From assembly GCF_902150045.1 (NCBI RefSeq), contig NZ_CABFVU010000002.1, positions 732,001 through 796,000 on the forward strand: a stretch of DNA of 64,000 nt, read 5' to 3'. Numbering within the stretch: position 1 is the stretch's first letter; each line of letters starts with the position of its first letter. Made by a program: the position numbers and the translations under genes. Shown here piece after piece: positions 35,228-44,859 of the stretch. The stretch is from Chitinophaga polysaccharea (GTDB lineage: Bacteria > Bacteroidota > Bacteroidia > Chitinophagales > Chitinophagaceae). The notes under the pieces are model-generated. The model saw nothing but the letters and a program-made list of their open reading frames with translations, was not told the origin of the DNA and searched no databases.

Positions 35228-37906
35228 ATGCGTATTTCCCTATATATTTTTGTTATCACAGTTTTTAGCTTTAGCCTTGTATCCAGTCGTGTATTTAGCC
35301 AGGCCAGTTTTGCCGGCCCTGATACTGTTTGTGTAAACACGCCCATAAACATAACTAACACTTCTGTGGGAGGAAATACTTTCCTGTGGAACTTCTGCTC
35401 CGGTGGATTATATAACCCTCCACAGGTTACCAACCTGGGAAATGTAGGAGGACAAATGGATATACCTGTATTTATGGTGACAGCCAAAGAGGGGGCTAAC
35501 TATTATGCTTTCTATACCAATAATGTGGGTAATGTGGTGCGGCTGTCATTTGGTACCAGCCTGTTAAATACACCGGTTTCACAGAATCTTGGAAACTTTG
35601 GGAATCTGCTGGTTAATACCACTGAGGGATTGCAGTTAGTTAAGGATGTAACTGGCTGGCATCTCATAATTGTGGGTGGAAATGAAACAAGTACTGCGAA
35701 GATCGTAAAGCTTAATCTTGGGAATTCGCTGGCAAATGCTGTGTCTACCTGGGCTGATTGGGGCAATATTGGTACGTTGCATTACCCGGTTGACTTGTAT
35801 ATAACACAGGAAGGTGGGAACTGGTATGGATTTACGGTAAACTATTATAACAATACGGTTACCCGTTTTGAGTTTGGTACTTCATTTACTAACAAGCCAA
35901 CGGCTACCAATTTTGGAAATCTTGGTGCAATGGATCGCCCTACAGGTATCTTTGCTATGAAGGAAAATGGGGAATGGCATTTATTTGTTACTAATGAAGG
36001 TTCTTCTACCATTACCAGGCTGGATCTCGGCAATTCGCTTTCCAACACACCTACGGGGATAAATCTCGGTAACCCGGGAGGTGTTTTAAATGGTCCCAGG
36101 GACCTGTCGTTGATACACGATTGCGGTAATATATTTGCGCTTGCTGTGAACAGGAACAGCGATAATATGGTGAGAATTGATTTTAAAGATGGAATCAATA
36201 GCGAGTTGCCGGATGGATTAACTGGTACCGCGATATCTGCCAATGGAAATTTCAGCTTTCCGCATTCTATTTCTACTGTTTTCAGGGAAGGAAATAACCT
36301 GTATGCCTTTATCACCAATGCATATAATAATACTTTATCGAGGCTTGTATTCAGTAATTGCACCAATTCAAGTATTGCGTCTGCCAATACGAAACAGCCG
36401 CCGGTATTTTCTTATAAGGATCCTGGTATCTACACCGTGAACCTGTTGGTGGACGAATTTACACTTACTGAAAGCGCATTTTGCAAAAATATAGTTGTAC
36501 TGCCACAACCGTCGGTAGACCTGGGTAGCGATATACTTGTATGTGATGGTACGACCGTGGAATTGGATGGAGGGGCTGGCTTTTCGTCCTATAAATGGAA
36601 TAACAGTGAGACCACCCGCAAAATTTCGGTGGATCGATCTGGCATTTATGAAGTAGAAGTTAGTAACGGTGGCTGTACTGCAAAAGACCAGGTACAGGTA
36701 GATCTATACAAAGTTGCCATTAACAGTGTTATTACGGATATTGACTGTAACCACCAGGAAGGATCCATAAAGCTGGATGCAACCGGCGGAACGGCACCTT
36801 ATACATTTTCGATCGATAATGCCACACCTGGGACAGATCCTCTTTTCGAAGGATTGCCACAGGGTGATTATAGCTTTAAGGTAACGGATAAGAACGGTTG
36901 TGATGCAACGAGTATTTTAACCGTGAAGATAGCGGAGGACAGGTTGCTTAAAACAACAGTTTCGGCCACTCCTCCTACCTGTAATGGTACCACGGATGGT
37001 ACTATCACTGTAAGCGTGCAAAAAGGTATACCACCTTTTGAATATGCATTAAAAGGAGAGCCCTTCCAGTCGCAACCAGTATTAAAGGATATTGGCCCCG
37101 GTAGTTACATGGTATATACCCGCAATGGCGTTTGCCTGGATAGTGCCTACCTGGAGATAGTGGCGCCCACTGTGATGGATTTAAAGGTATTAACAGAGGA
37201 TGATATTTGCGACCGGAAAATAGGAAAGGTATTAACAGATATTAAAGGTGGCACACCTCCCTATAGTTTGTTTTGGGAGGGAACCCAGGTAACTGCTCCT
37301 ATTGAAAAACTGGGCGCAGGCAGTTACTACCTGAAAATCCAGGATGCCAATAAATGTAGCATAGATACTACGATTAACCTGGTGAATAATATAATTCCAC
37401 GGGTGGAGATCCTTAATAGTGATATTTCGATAAATATGGGTGAAACAATTTCACTTACTGCTGTAAATGCCCCTGATTATGAATGGACACCGGCAGAAAG
37501 CTTAAGCTGCTTCAACTGTGCCAATCCTATTGCCATGCCCTTGCAGAATACTACTTACATTGTAACCACCAAAACGGGTCTTAACTGTATTAAATCGGAC
37601 ACATTACATGTTACGGTGTCCAGCGTCAGAACGCTGTATGTACCAAACGCCTTTACACCGAATAATGATGGTGTAAATGATGTTTTCCGGCCAAGAGTAA
37701 ATGGCGTAGCCAAATATCACTTAGCGGTTTATAACCGTTGGGGGGAATTAATATTTGAAACAAATAATACGAAAGCCGGTTGGGATGGACGTTATAAGAA
37801 TGTGTTGCAACCAATAGGCGCTTATGTATATTTTATTCAATACTCGTATTACGGGTTTGAGAACCAGATGCTCCTGCGAAAAGGAGCCTTTACGCTTTTG
37901 AAATAA
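35228..37906 (+). CDS. Secreted beta-propeller / SprB-repeat protein with T9SS C-terminal sorting domain
   Basis: 892 residues from the ATG at 35228. Signal peptide about 1-24 (ending RVFSQA). Residues about 45-385 hold six or so repeats of about 55 residues with the pattern NLGNxG ... P ... W...VTNY.NNTVTRxxFG, consistent with a beta-propeller. A PKD-like strand region and a Cys-containing segment follow (about 390-490), then three SprB-like repeats (each with TGGTxPYxFS or KGGTPPYSLFW). The last about 90 residues are the gliding-motility-associated (type B) sorting domain: VPNAFTPNNDGVNDVF, YNRWGELIFE, GAYVYFI. It is therefore secreted by the type IX system, probably as an adhesin. It stands alone with its own terminator. 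Confidence 0.9.
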   Translation: MRISLYIFVITVFSFSLVSSRVFSQASFAGPDTVCVNTPINITNTSVGGNTFLWNFCSGGLYNPPQVTNLGNVGGQMDIPVFMVTAKEGANYYAFYTNNVGNVVRLSFGTSLLNTPVSQNLGNFGNLLVNTTEGLQLVKDVTGWHLIIVGGNETSTAKIVKLNLGNSLANAVSTWADWGNIGTLHYPVDLYITQEGGNWYGFTVNYYNNTVTRFEFGTSFTNKPTATNFGNLGAMDRPTGIFAMKENGEWHLFVTNEGSSTITRLDLGNSLSNTPTGINLGNPGGVLNGPRDLSLIHDCGNIFALAVNRNSDNMVRIDFKDGINSELPDGLTGTAISANGNFSFPHSISTVFREGNNLYAFITNAYNNTLSRLVFSNCTNSSIASANTKQPPVFSYKDPGIYTVNLLVDEFTLTESAFCKNIVVLPQPSVDLGSDILVCDGTTVELDGGAGFSSYKWNNSETTRKISVDRSGIYEVEVSNGGCTAKDQVQVDLYKVAINSVITDIDCNHQEGSIKLDATGGTAPYTFSIDNATPGTDPLFEGLPQGDYSFKVTDKNGCDATSILTVKIAEDRLLKTTVSATPPTCNGTTDGTITVSVQKGIPPFEYALKGEPFQSQPVLKDIGPGSYMVYTRNGVCLDSAYLEIVAPTVMDLKVLTEDDICDRKIGKVLTDIKGGTPPYSLFWEGTQVTAPIEKLGAGSYYLKIQDANKCSIDTTINLVNNIIPRVEILNSDISINMGETISLTAVNAPDYEWTPAESLSCFNCANPIAMPLQNTTYIVTTKTGLNCIKSDTLHVTVSSVRTLYVPNAFTPNNDGVNDVFRPRVNGVAKYHLAVYNRWGELIFETNNTKAGWDGRYKNVLQPIGAYVYFIQYSYYGFENQMLLRKGAFTLLK

Positions 37907-37932
37907 TACCAGGTAATCATTTATAACAAGAT

Positions 37933-37973
37933 CGGTTCAAAGAAGACTCTACTTTGAACCGCTCATCTTTTTT
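37933..37973 (+). terminator. Terminator after the T9SS-secreted protein gene
   Basis: CGGTTCAAAG (37933-37942) / CTTTGAACCG (37952-37961), loop of 9, then CTCATCTTTTTT. Confidence 0.88.
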
Positions 37974-38048
37974 GCCCCAACCATAATAATTTAACCCCTA
38001 TATTTATCCCCGGTATTCCATCTCACCATAAAAAAATTATAATCAACC

Positions 38049-38621
38049 ATGCCGGCCATTGAGGGGCAAACAGATGAAGCTTTGTTGTTGTTGTTACAGT
38101 CGGGTGATGAACAGGCGCTTAGCCTGTTGTACAAGCGGCATTGGGAGCCCCTGTTCCTGTTGGCCTACCAGGTGCTGAAAGACAAGGAAGCCTGCAAAGA
38201 CCTGGTGCAGGAACTGTTTACAGAGCTGTGGCAAAGATCCCATCGTATCCGGCTGAATGGCCCCCTGAAAGCATATCTCTCTGCCAGCATCCGCTACAAA
38301 GTGTTTCGGTATATCAGGCAGAACCCCGTGCGGGAGGAACTGTTTGACCACCTGCTGGAACGGATGGAAACTGCTTCCCCGGAAAGTGAGCTGGCCGTAA
38401 AAGAGTTGCAATCCCTCCTGAATACACTAATAGACAGTCTCCCCGAAAAATGCCGGGTAATATTCCGGATGAGCCGTGACCAACACCTTTCCTATAAAGA
38501 AATTGCACAGCAATTGAACCTTTCGGTAAAAACCGTTGAGAACCAGATCAATATTGCCCTCCGTAAGCTGCGCTCCGCCCTCGGCTATGCCTTGCTGCTG
38601 CTCCTGTTGATCAATAAGTAA
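38049..38621 (+). CDS. ECF sigma factor with hydrophobic C-terminal tail
   Basis: 190 residues. Region 2 (about 20-90; DKEACKDLVQELFTELWQR, LKAYLSASIRYKVFRYIR) and region 4 (about 125-178; LPEKCRVIFRMSRDQHLSYKEIAQQLNLSVKTVENQ) are both complete. After region 4 the protein ends GYALLLLLLINK, a short hydrophobic stretch like the tail of the sigma factor at 26444. Its partner is the compact FecR encoded 65 bp downstream. Expected to drive the SusCD-fucosidase operon. Confidence 0.94.
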   Translation: MPAIEGQTDEALLLLLQSGDEQALSLLYKRHWEPLFLLAYQVLKDKEACKDLVQELFTELWQRSHRIRLNGPLKAYLSASIRYKVFRYIRQNPVREELFDHLLERMETASPESELAVKELQSLLNTLIDSLPEKCRVIFRMSRDQHLSYKEIAQQLNLSVKTVENQINIALRKLRSALGYALLLLLLINK

Positions 38622-38686
38622 AATTTTTTTGCTCCTGCTTTGGGGGGTAGCCCTTCTTTTTTGTCACTAATGATAAAATACCCGGT

Positions 38687-39664
38687 ATGAACAGACAGGA
38701 GTTTTATTCATTGATAGATAAATGGATGGACGGATCGGCGAGTGAGGAAGAGGTGGAGCAGCTCATGAACTATTATCACAGCTTTAAAACCACGCAGGAG
38801 TGGAATGAGGCGGAGCTGGGCGCCAAATCCTTGCTGGAAGAGGAAATGGAGCAACAGTTGTTGTCCCATATCCGTGTTGCCATACCGGAAGTAGCGCCGG
38901 TTAAACGTACCTGGTGGCCAAAAATAGCTGCCGCTGCAGCAGTATTGTTTGTATTGTCGGCAGGCGGCTGGTGGTATTTCCAGCGCCCGGTGGCGCCAGC
39001 ACCTGTTCATTCCCTGCAGCAGCTGGTAGTTACTAAGGCGGGAGAACATAAAAAGATACAGTTGCCGGACAGTACTACCGTTTGGCTCAGTCCTGCTTCC
39101 ACACTGGCATATACAGATGGCTTTGGGAAAGAAAACCGCGAGCTCACGCTGAGTGGTGAAGCCTTTTTTGATGTAAGCACCAATGCGGGGAAGCCTTTCA
39201 TTATTCACAGCGGACGTGTAAACACACGTGTACTGGGAACCTCCTTTAATATCCAGGCGTTTGATGCACAGCCGGATGTAGCGGTAACGGTGCTGACCGG
39301 TAAAGTGGCGGTGGGCAATGCTGATAGTGCGGTGCATGTATCTCCCAGTGAGCGGGCTGTATTCAGCAAGGCAACGGGCACTATCAGGAAGGAAGACGGG
39401 GTGGTTGTTGCTGGCCTGCTCAGCAGGCGTGAGGGCATCCTGAAGTACGACAGGGCCGGTTTACCTGAAGTGGCGGCTGAACTGGGATATTATTACAATG
39501 TAAAAATTGAGATCAAAGGAAAGATCTCCAACTGTTTTTATTTCGGGGAATTCAATACCAACGGCACTTTAGAGAAAGCATTGCGGCAGTTGTGCTTATC
39601 GCTCAACGCCACTTTGGAAAACAATGGCAGCACGTATATCATCAGGATGGATAAGGAATGCTAA
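38687..39664 (+). CDS. FecR-family anti-sigma regulator
   Basis: 325 residues. The short cytoplasmic part (MNRQEFYSLIDKWMDGSASEEEVEQL) is the compact FecR type; a membrane helix is at about 78-98. The FecR domain (about 110-215: QLPDSTTVWLSPASTLAYTD, LSGEAFFDVST, VLGTSFNIQAFD) and the DUF4974 domain (about 245-325) are periplasmic. It passes the signal from the SusC STN domain encoded downstream to the sigma factor encoded upstream. Confidence 0.94.
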   Translation: MNRQEFYSLIDKWMDGSASEEEVEQLMNYYHSFKTTQEWNEAELGAKSLLEEEMEQQLLSHIRVAIPEVAPVKRTWWPKIAAAAAVLFVLSAGGWWYFQRPVAPAPVHSLQQLVVTKAGEHKKIQLPDSTTVWLSPASTLAYTDGFGKENRELTLSGEAFFDVSTNAGKPFIIHSGRVNTRVLGTSFNIQAFDAQPDVAVTVLTGKVAVGNADSAVHVSPSERAVFSKATGTIRKEDGVVVAGLLSRREGILKYDRAGLPEVAAELGYYYNVKIEIKGKISNCFYFGEFNTNGTLEKALRQLCLSLNATLENNGSTYIIRMDKEC

Positions 39665-39722
39665 ACGTTATGAAATAAATCACCCGCCTATGCATAAGGA
39701 AGCGGCACCTACATAAAAAGAA

Positions 39723-39738
39723 CCTCCCTTGCGGGAGG
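39723..39738 (+). promoter_or_regulatory. Hairpin between FecR and SusC
   Basis: CCTCCC (39723-39728) / GGGAGG (39733-39738) with loop TTGC, in the 163-bp gap between fecR and susC. There is no long T run, so an attenuator or RNA-stability role is as likely as termination. Confidence 0.6.
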
Positions 39739-39827
39739 CTGAAAGTTAAGTCTTAACGCTAGTTTGCCACACTGGCCTGGTAACCGATGGCAGCTAGTTT
39801 TTACTCAACCTTAATCTACGTAAAAGT

Positions 39828-42800
39828 ATGAAAAAATGTGTACCTGTAATAGGCATGCTAATGAAAATGTCATTGTGTATTGTAGTCGTTGTATGTAGTA
39901 CCACACTAACATTGCTGGCCAAGCATACCGAAGCCCAGCTGCTTGAAAAAAGGATCACGCTGAAAGTGGAAGGTGGCGCATTGCATGATGCGCTGGATGA
40001 GATCGGCGCCAGCGCCAATCTTTCTTTCAGCTATGCCGTTAACCGGGAAATCTTTAACAGCATTGTTACGATCCGGGCAAAGCACCAGAAAGTAGGCAAT
40101 GTGCTGAAAGAGCTGCTGGCCCCTTTTTCCCTGGAATATTTTATAGCAGATGATAAAGTGATCATCCGCCGAAGCAATGAAATGCTGGCAAATATGCCGC
40201 TGGATGCAGATGCCGGCCTCCAGTACAAAGATATCCGCGGGAAAGTGGTGAATGAAAAAGATGAACCTTTACCTGGCGTGTCTGTACGGGTGAAAGATGC
40301 CTCTATGGCTACTGTTACTGATGAAAAAGGGGAATACCTGCTGAAAGGCATTCCTGAAAATGCGGTGCTTATTGTATCCTTTATGGGCTATAATGCCCGG
40401 GAGATAGCCAGCGGTAGTGACACACAGTTGCGTATCGTACTCACGGAAGACACAAAAAAGCTCGGTGAAATTATAGTGGTGGGGTATGGCTCCCAGAAAA
40501 AGGCCAGTCTTACCAGCGCCGTAGCCTCCGTAAAAGGAGCCGCCGTAGCGGAAAGGCCAGTGCCCAACGTGGTGAATGCCCTGCAGGGCCAGGTCCCCGG
40601 GCTGTTTGTACAGCAAACAGACGGTATGCCGGGAACCAATAACAATAAACTGAATATCCGCGGTATCAGTACCCTGTCGAGCAACCCGGTGCTGGTGCTG
40701 ATAGATGGGGTAGCCGGGCAGCTTGAAACAGTGAACCCGCAGGACATCGACAACATCAGTATCCTGAAAGATGCTTCCGCTACCGCTATTTATGGAGCCC
40801 GCGCCTCCGGCGGGGTAATACTCGTAACTACCCGTAAAGGTAAACTGAACAGCAAGCCTTCGCTGGCGTATGATGCCTACGCAGGCACACAACAGCCTAC
40901 CTATCTCCCCAAACTGGTAGACGCAGTATCCTTTATGCGCAAATGGAACGAATCCCAGCTGAACGATAATCCCGATGCCACTGTTCGTTTTTCCGACGCC
41001 GATATCCAGAAGTACGCCAGCGGAGAACTGCCCAGCACCGACTGGATCAGCGCCATCTTCAAAAAGAACGCCCTCCAGATGCAACATAACGTGGGCATCT
41101 CCGGCGGAACAAAAAATACGGATTACTTTGTATCACTTGGCTACCTGAAACAGGAAGGACTGGTACAAGGCGTGATGAACGAACGCTTTACTTCCCGGGT
41201 AAACGTGAATACACAGATCCTGGACAACCTGAAGTTCGGGATCAATACCGTATATATGAATGCGCCTAAGAGTTTTGCCGGCGCCGGCATTTATACCACC
41301 GCTATGCACTGGGCATATATCCTGAACCCTACTGAGTGGGCTTATACCCCACAGGGGCGCGACAGGAGCTACCGCGGAGGTTCCCAGCCGGTAGCTATTA
41401 TCAACCATGGCGGGTTTGAAAATTACAAGGATAATTACCTTAACACCAACCTCACATTGGATTACGGGATCACCAAAAACCTGTCGGTAAAAGGACAGTA
41501 CTCTTATAACAGCCGTGATATTAAACACAAAACTTTCTGGGCTACCTATAAATTGTATGATGATGACGAGAACCTTGTTACCACGCAGCAATCGCCCAAC
41601 TCGCTGAGAGATGAATATAATACTGCTATTAACCAAACATTCATCGGTACGGTGAATTATGGCTTACAGTTAAAGCAGCACGATTTTAAAGCATTGCTGG
41701 GATACAGCCAGGAAAGTATGAAATACGATGCCTATTCCCTGGGCCGTCAGGATTTCCTGAATAATGATATCCATGTGATCAACGGGGGCAGTGTTAAAAA
41801 AGACCAGTGGAGCACCGGCGGCAGCGCCTATGAATGGGCTATCCAGTCGATGTTCGGAAGATTATCCTACAGCTTTAAAGACCGCTACCTGCTGGAAGTG
41901 AACGGGCGGTACGACGGATCTTCCCGCTTCAAAAATAACCGCTGGGGATTCTTCCCCTCCGTTTCTGCCGGATGGCGGATTTCGGAAGAAGACTTCCTGA
42001 AAGGATCGGCCACCATCAGTAACCTGAAACTGCGTGCTTCCTACGGAAAAGTGGGCAACCAGAATGCAACGGGAACGGATACACGCGGTATTTATTCATG
42101 GGCCAGTTTGATAGGCACCGGCGCTTCTTACTTCAATGATAAAGCGCAAACCACTACCTACTACAACAATACCGCTAACCCGGATCTGACCTGGGAGGAA
42201 AAAGTAACTGGGAATATTGGTGTGGATGCCGGGTTTTTCCAGGAGAAATTAACGCTCACCGCAGATGTATTTAAAGAGAAAACCACCGGTATTTTGCTCA
42301 CCCCCAGCGTGCCTTCCACCTTTGGCCGTGATGCACCGGTAATGAACCTGGGCCGTATGAGCAACTGGGGATGGGAAGTATCTGCCGGCTACCAGAACCG
42401 CGATAATAAACTGAAGTACGGTGTAATGGTAAATATCTTCGATTCACGTAATAAGATCCTCGACCTGGGCGGCACACCGGATGTATTGCAGGAAAACCCG
42501 GTGATGGTTGGACAGTCACGCTGGACCTGGTACGGCTACAAAGCACTTGGCCTGTACCAGTCTGATGAAGAAGTAAAAGCATCGCCCGCTTATAAACCAC
42601 AGAATAAAGCTGGCGACATCAAGTACCAGGATACCAACGGTGATGGCCAGATTACCCCGGAAGACCGGGTAATACTGGGTGATGCGGATCCGCATCTGAT
42701 GTTTGGCGTAAACGCTAACTTCTCCTGGAAGCAGTTTGATTTAAGTATGTTATTCCAGGGTGTGCTGAAGAATAAAACATACCTCACCGGTTATGCCGTA

Positions 42801-43169
42801 AGTCCGTTCAATTACGGCGGTTCCTTCACCACCGACCTGATGGACTCCTGGACGCCGGAAAACAAAGGCGCCCGCTATCCCCTGATGCGGCAGGACCTGA
42901 GCGTGAACTACGATTTTTCCGACTGGTGGTTGTATGATTCAAAATATGTGCGCCTGAAGAACCTGCAGCTGGGATACAGTGTGCCCAATAATATTTTGCA
43001 ACGCGCGAAGATTGGCCAGATCCGTTTTTATTTCATGATGGAAAATGTACTGACACTGAAATCAAAACGTTTCCCGAAAAACTTTGATCCGGAAATCGAC
43101 AACTGGCAATCAGGTGTGAACTTCCCCCAGATGAAGACTTACACCTTTGGCCTGAACCTGAAATTCTGA
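39828..43169 (+). CDS. SusC/RagA-type TonB-dependent outer membrane receptor
   Basis: 1113 residues. Signal segment about 10-35, STN domain about 45-110 (RITLKVEGGALHDALDEIGASANL), carboxypeptidase-regulatory-like domain about 128-210, TonB-box-like EIIVVGYG at 214-221, plug with GMPGTNNNKLNIRGISTL and ILKDASATAIYGARASGGVI, and a barrel ending MKTYTFGLNLKF. It should import the glycan handled by the GH29 fucosidase encoded at the end of the operon. The stop codon is 30 bp before the SusD start. Confidence 0.95.
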   Translation: MKKCVPVIGMLMKMSLCIVVVVCSTTLTLLAKHTEAQLLEKRITLKVEGGALHDALDEIGASANLSFSYAVNREIFNSIVTIRAKHQKVGNVLKELLAPFSLEYFIADDKVIIRRSNEMLANMPLDADAGLQYKDIRGKVVNEKDEPLPGVSVRVKDASMATVTDEKGEYLLKGIPENAVLIVSFMGYNAREIASGSDTQLRIVLTEDTKKLGEIIVVGYGSQKKASLTSAVASVKGAAVAERPVPNVVNALQGQVPGLFVQQTDGMPGTNNNKLNIRGISTLSSNPVLVLIDGVAGQLETVNPQDIDNISILKDASATAIYGARASGGVILVTTRKGKLNSKPSLAYDAYAGTQQPTYLPKLVDAVSFMRKWNESQLNDNPDATVRFSDADIQKYASGELPSTDWISAIFKKNALQMQHNVGISGGTKNTDYFVSLGYLKQEGLVQGVMNERFTSRVNVNTQILDNLKFGINTVYMNAPKSFAGAGIYTTAMHWAYILNPTEWAYTPQGRDRSYRGGSQPVAIINHGGFENYKDNYLNTNLTLDYGITKNLSVKGQYSYNSRDIKHKTFWATYKLYDDDENLVTTQQSPNSLRDEYNTAINQTFIGTVNYGLQLKQHDFKALLGYSQESMKYDAYSLGRQDFLNNDIHVINGGSVKKDQWSTGGSAYEWAIQSMFGRLSYSFKDRYLLEVNGRYDGSSRFKNNRWGFFPSVSAGWRISEEDFLKGSATISNLKLRASYGKVGNQNATGTDTRGIYSWASLIGTGASYFNDKAQTTTYYNNTANPDLTWEEKVTGNIGVDAGFFQEKLTLTADVFKEKTTGILLTPSVPSTFGRDAPVMNLGRMSNWGWEVSAGYQNRDNKLKYGVMVNIFDSRNKILDLGGTPDVLQENPVMVGQSRWTWYGYKALGLYQSDEEVKASPAYKPQNKAGDIKYQDTNGDGQITPEDRVILGDADPHLMFGVNANFSWKQFDLSMLFQGVLKNKTYLTGYAVSPFNYGGSFTTDLMDSWTPENKGARYPLMRQDLSVNYDFSDWWLYDSKYVRLKNLQLGYSVPNNILQRAKIGQIRFYFMMENVLTLKSKRFPKNFDPEIDNWQSGVNFPQMKTYTFGLNLKF

Positions 43170-43198
43170 TGACGCCCTCACTGCAAAACAACATCAAC

Positions 43199-44824
43199 AT
43201 GAAACGACTACATCTCATCGCTATATTATGCGCCTGCAGTGTTTTAGCTGCCTGCTCAAAAAACTTCCTGGACCGCGCGCCGCTGGATCAGTACTCTGAT
43301 GCTACCTACTGGACCACGGAATCCGACGCCGTAAAGTTTGCTTCCAGGATCTATGAGTTCCTTCCTTCCGCCGATTTTTTTGTTTGCTATGAAGGCATGA
43401 GCGATAATGCTTTTTCCAAAACAGCTTCCTGGGGCAACACCCTCCGCAATGCACAGCTGATAGGCAACAGCACCTTTGTGGCCACTACCGGTTATTTGGG
43501 CGATGAATGGCAATACGGCCAGGTAAGGCATTGCCTCGAATTTCTTGATCATGTGGATAAAGTGCCGGATATGAACGAAGGGTTAAGGAAAAGATTAAAA
43601 GCAGAAGTAAAAGTGATGCTGGCTTACCGCTATTTCATAATGGCTACGCTTTTCAGGGATGTGCCTTTGGTGATGAAAGTATTTGCTACACCGGCAGAAT
43701 CGGATGTGCCGCAGGATAAGAAAGCGGCAGTCATATCCCAGGTGATCAAATGGCTGGATGAAGCCGCCCCCGATCTGCCGCCATCCTACACCGGCGATGA
43801 TAAGGGACGCTTCACCCAGGGCGCCGCCCGCGGACTGAAAGCAAGGGTGTTGCTATACACCGGCGATTATGCAGGCGCCGCTGCGGAAGCAAAGAAAGTG
43901 ATGGACAGCAAAGTATATTCCCTTTACCCGGATTACTATAACCTGTTCCAGCAGGAGGGAGATTATTCTTCCGAAAGCATCATCAGCTATATTCATGTAA
44001 AGGAACTCCGGGCCAACGGGCTTCGTGACATTGCCGGTGTGAACTCTGTTTCCGGGGGAACCTTGTACCTGAATCCATTGCCTTCACTGGTAGATGATTA
44101 TGAAAGCGCCAGCGGTTATTACCCTTATACCAAAGACCCGGCGTATGATGTGCATGCACCATGGAAAAACCGCGATCCACGTTTAAATGCTACTATTTAT
44201 TATCCCGGCAGTACGCTGGCCAATGATAAGATGTATGATCCGATTAACAGCACGCTGGATAAAATTGGCGGCGATAAAGCCACATATACCGGTTATGCTT
44301 TTAAAAAGATCTTTGATAAAACAGAGCTGGAGGCCCGTGATAATGGTGGCAACGACTGGAAGATCCTCCGTTACGCGGAAGTATTGCTTACCTATGCAGA
44401 AGCAGCCAACGAGGCCACCGGTCCATCTGCAGAAATTACCAATGCACTGAACGAGATAAGGACACGCGCAGGCATGCCCAATGTAGCAGCTACCTTCGCC
44501 CTTAATGGCTGGAGTATGAACAAGGAAACGCTGCGCATCTTTATCCGTCATGAGCGCCGGGTAGAGCTGGCTGGCGAAGGGCACCGTTATTTTGATATCC
44601 TGCGCTGGAGGATCGGGCAACAGGTGCTGAACGGGCCTGTTTACACCATGGATGCCTCTGCCGGGTTAACAGACATTCCTGCTACCGGTGGCAAAACCAA
44701 CAAGTATCCAAAAACAAAGCTGGAAGACCGTCACTTTAATACAGATAAATTCTATGTATGGCCTATACCACAGGGCATACTGGACCAGGGCCGCAAATTG
44801 GTGCAGCAGCCTGAATGGAAGTAG
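43199..44824 (+). CDS. SusD/RagB-family surface glycan-binding lipoprotein
   Basis: 541 residues from the ATG at 43199, which gives a proper lipoprotein signal (MKRLHLIAILCACSVLAACSKNF, Cys at about 19). An in-frame ATG at 43169 that overlaps the SusC stop would add ten polar residues before the signal and is less likely. SusD marks include VMLAYRYFIMATLFRDVPLV, the GLKARVLLYTGDYAGAAAEAK helices and the C-terminal RHERRVELAGEGHRYFDILRW with WPIPQGILDQGRKLVQQPEW. It is the lid of the SusC encoded just upstream. Confidence 0.95.
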   Translation: MKRLHLIAILCACSVLAACSKNFLDRAPLDQYSDATYWTTESDAVKFASRIYEFLPSADFFVCYEGMSDNAFSKTASWGNTLRNAQLIGNSTFVATTGYLGDEWQYGQVRHCLEFLDHVDKVPDMNEGLRKRLKAEVKVMLAYRYFIMATLFRDVPLVMKVFATPAESDVPQDKKAAVISQVIKWLDEAAPDLPPSYTGDDKGRFTQGAARGLKARVLLYTGDYAGAAAEAKKVMDSKVYSLYPDYYNLFQQEGDYSSESIISYIHVKELRANGLRDIAGVNSVSGGTLYLNPLPSLVDDYESASGYYPYTKDPAYDVHAPWKNRDPRLNATIYYPGSTLANDKMYDPINSTLDKIGGDKATYTGYAFKKIFDKTELEARDNGGNDWKILRYAEVLLTYAEAANEATGPSAEITNALNEIRTRAGMPNVAATFALNGWSMNKETLRIFIRHERRVELAGEGHRYFDILRWRIGQQVLNGPVYTMDASAGLTDIPATGGKTNKYPKTKLEDRHFNTDKFYVWPIPQGILDQGRKLVQQPEWK

Positions 44825-44859
44825 TAAATTTTATTCTTTATATTTTAACTCATCAGCTT

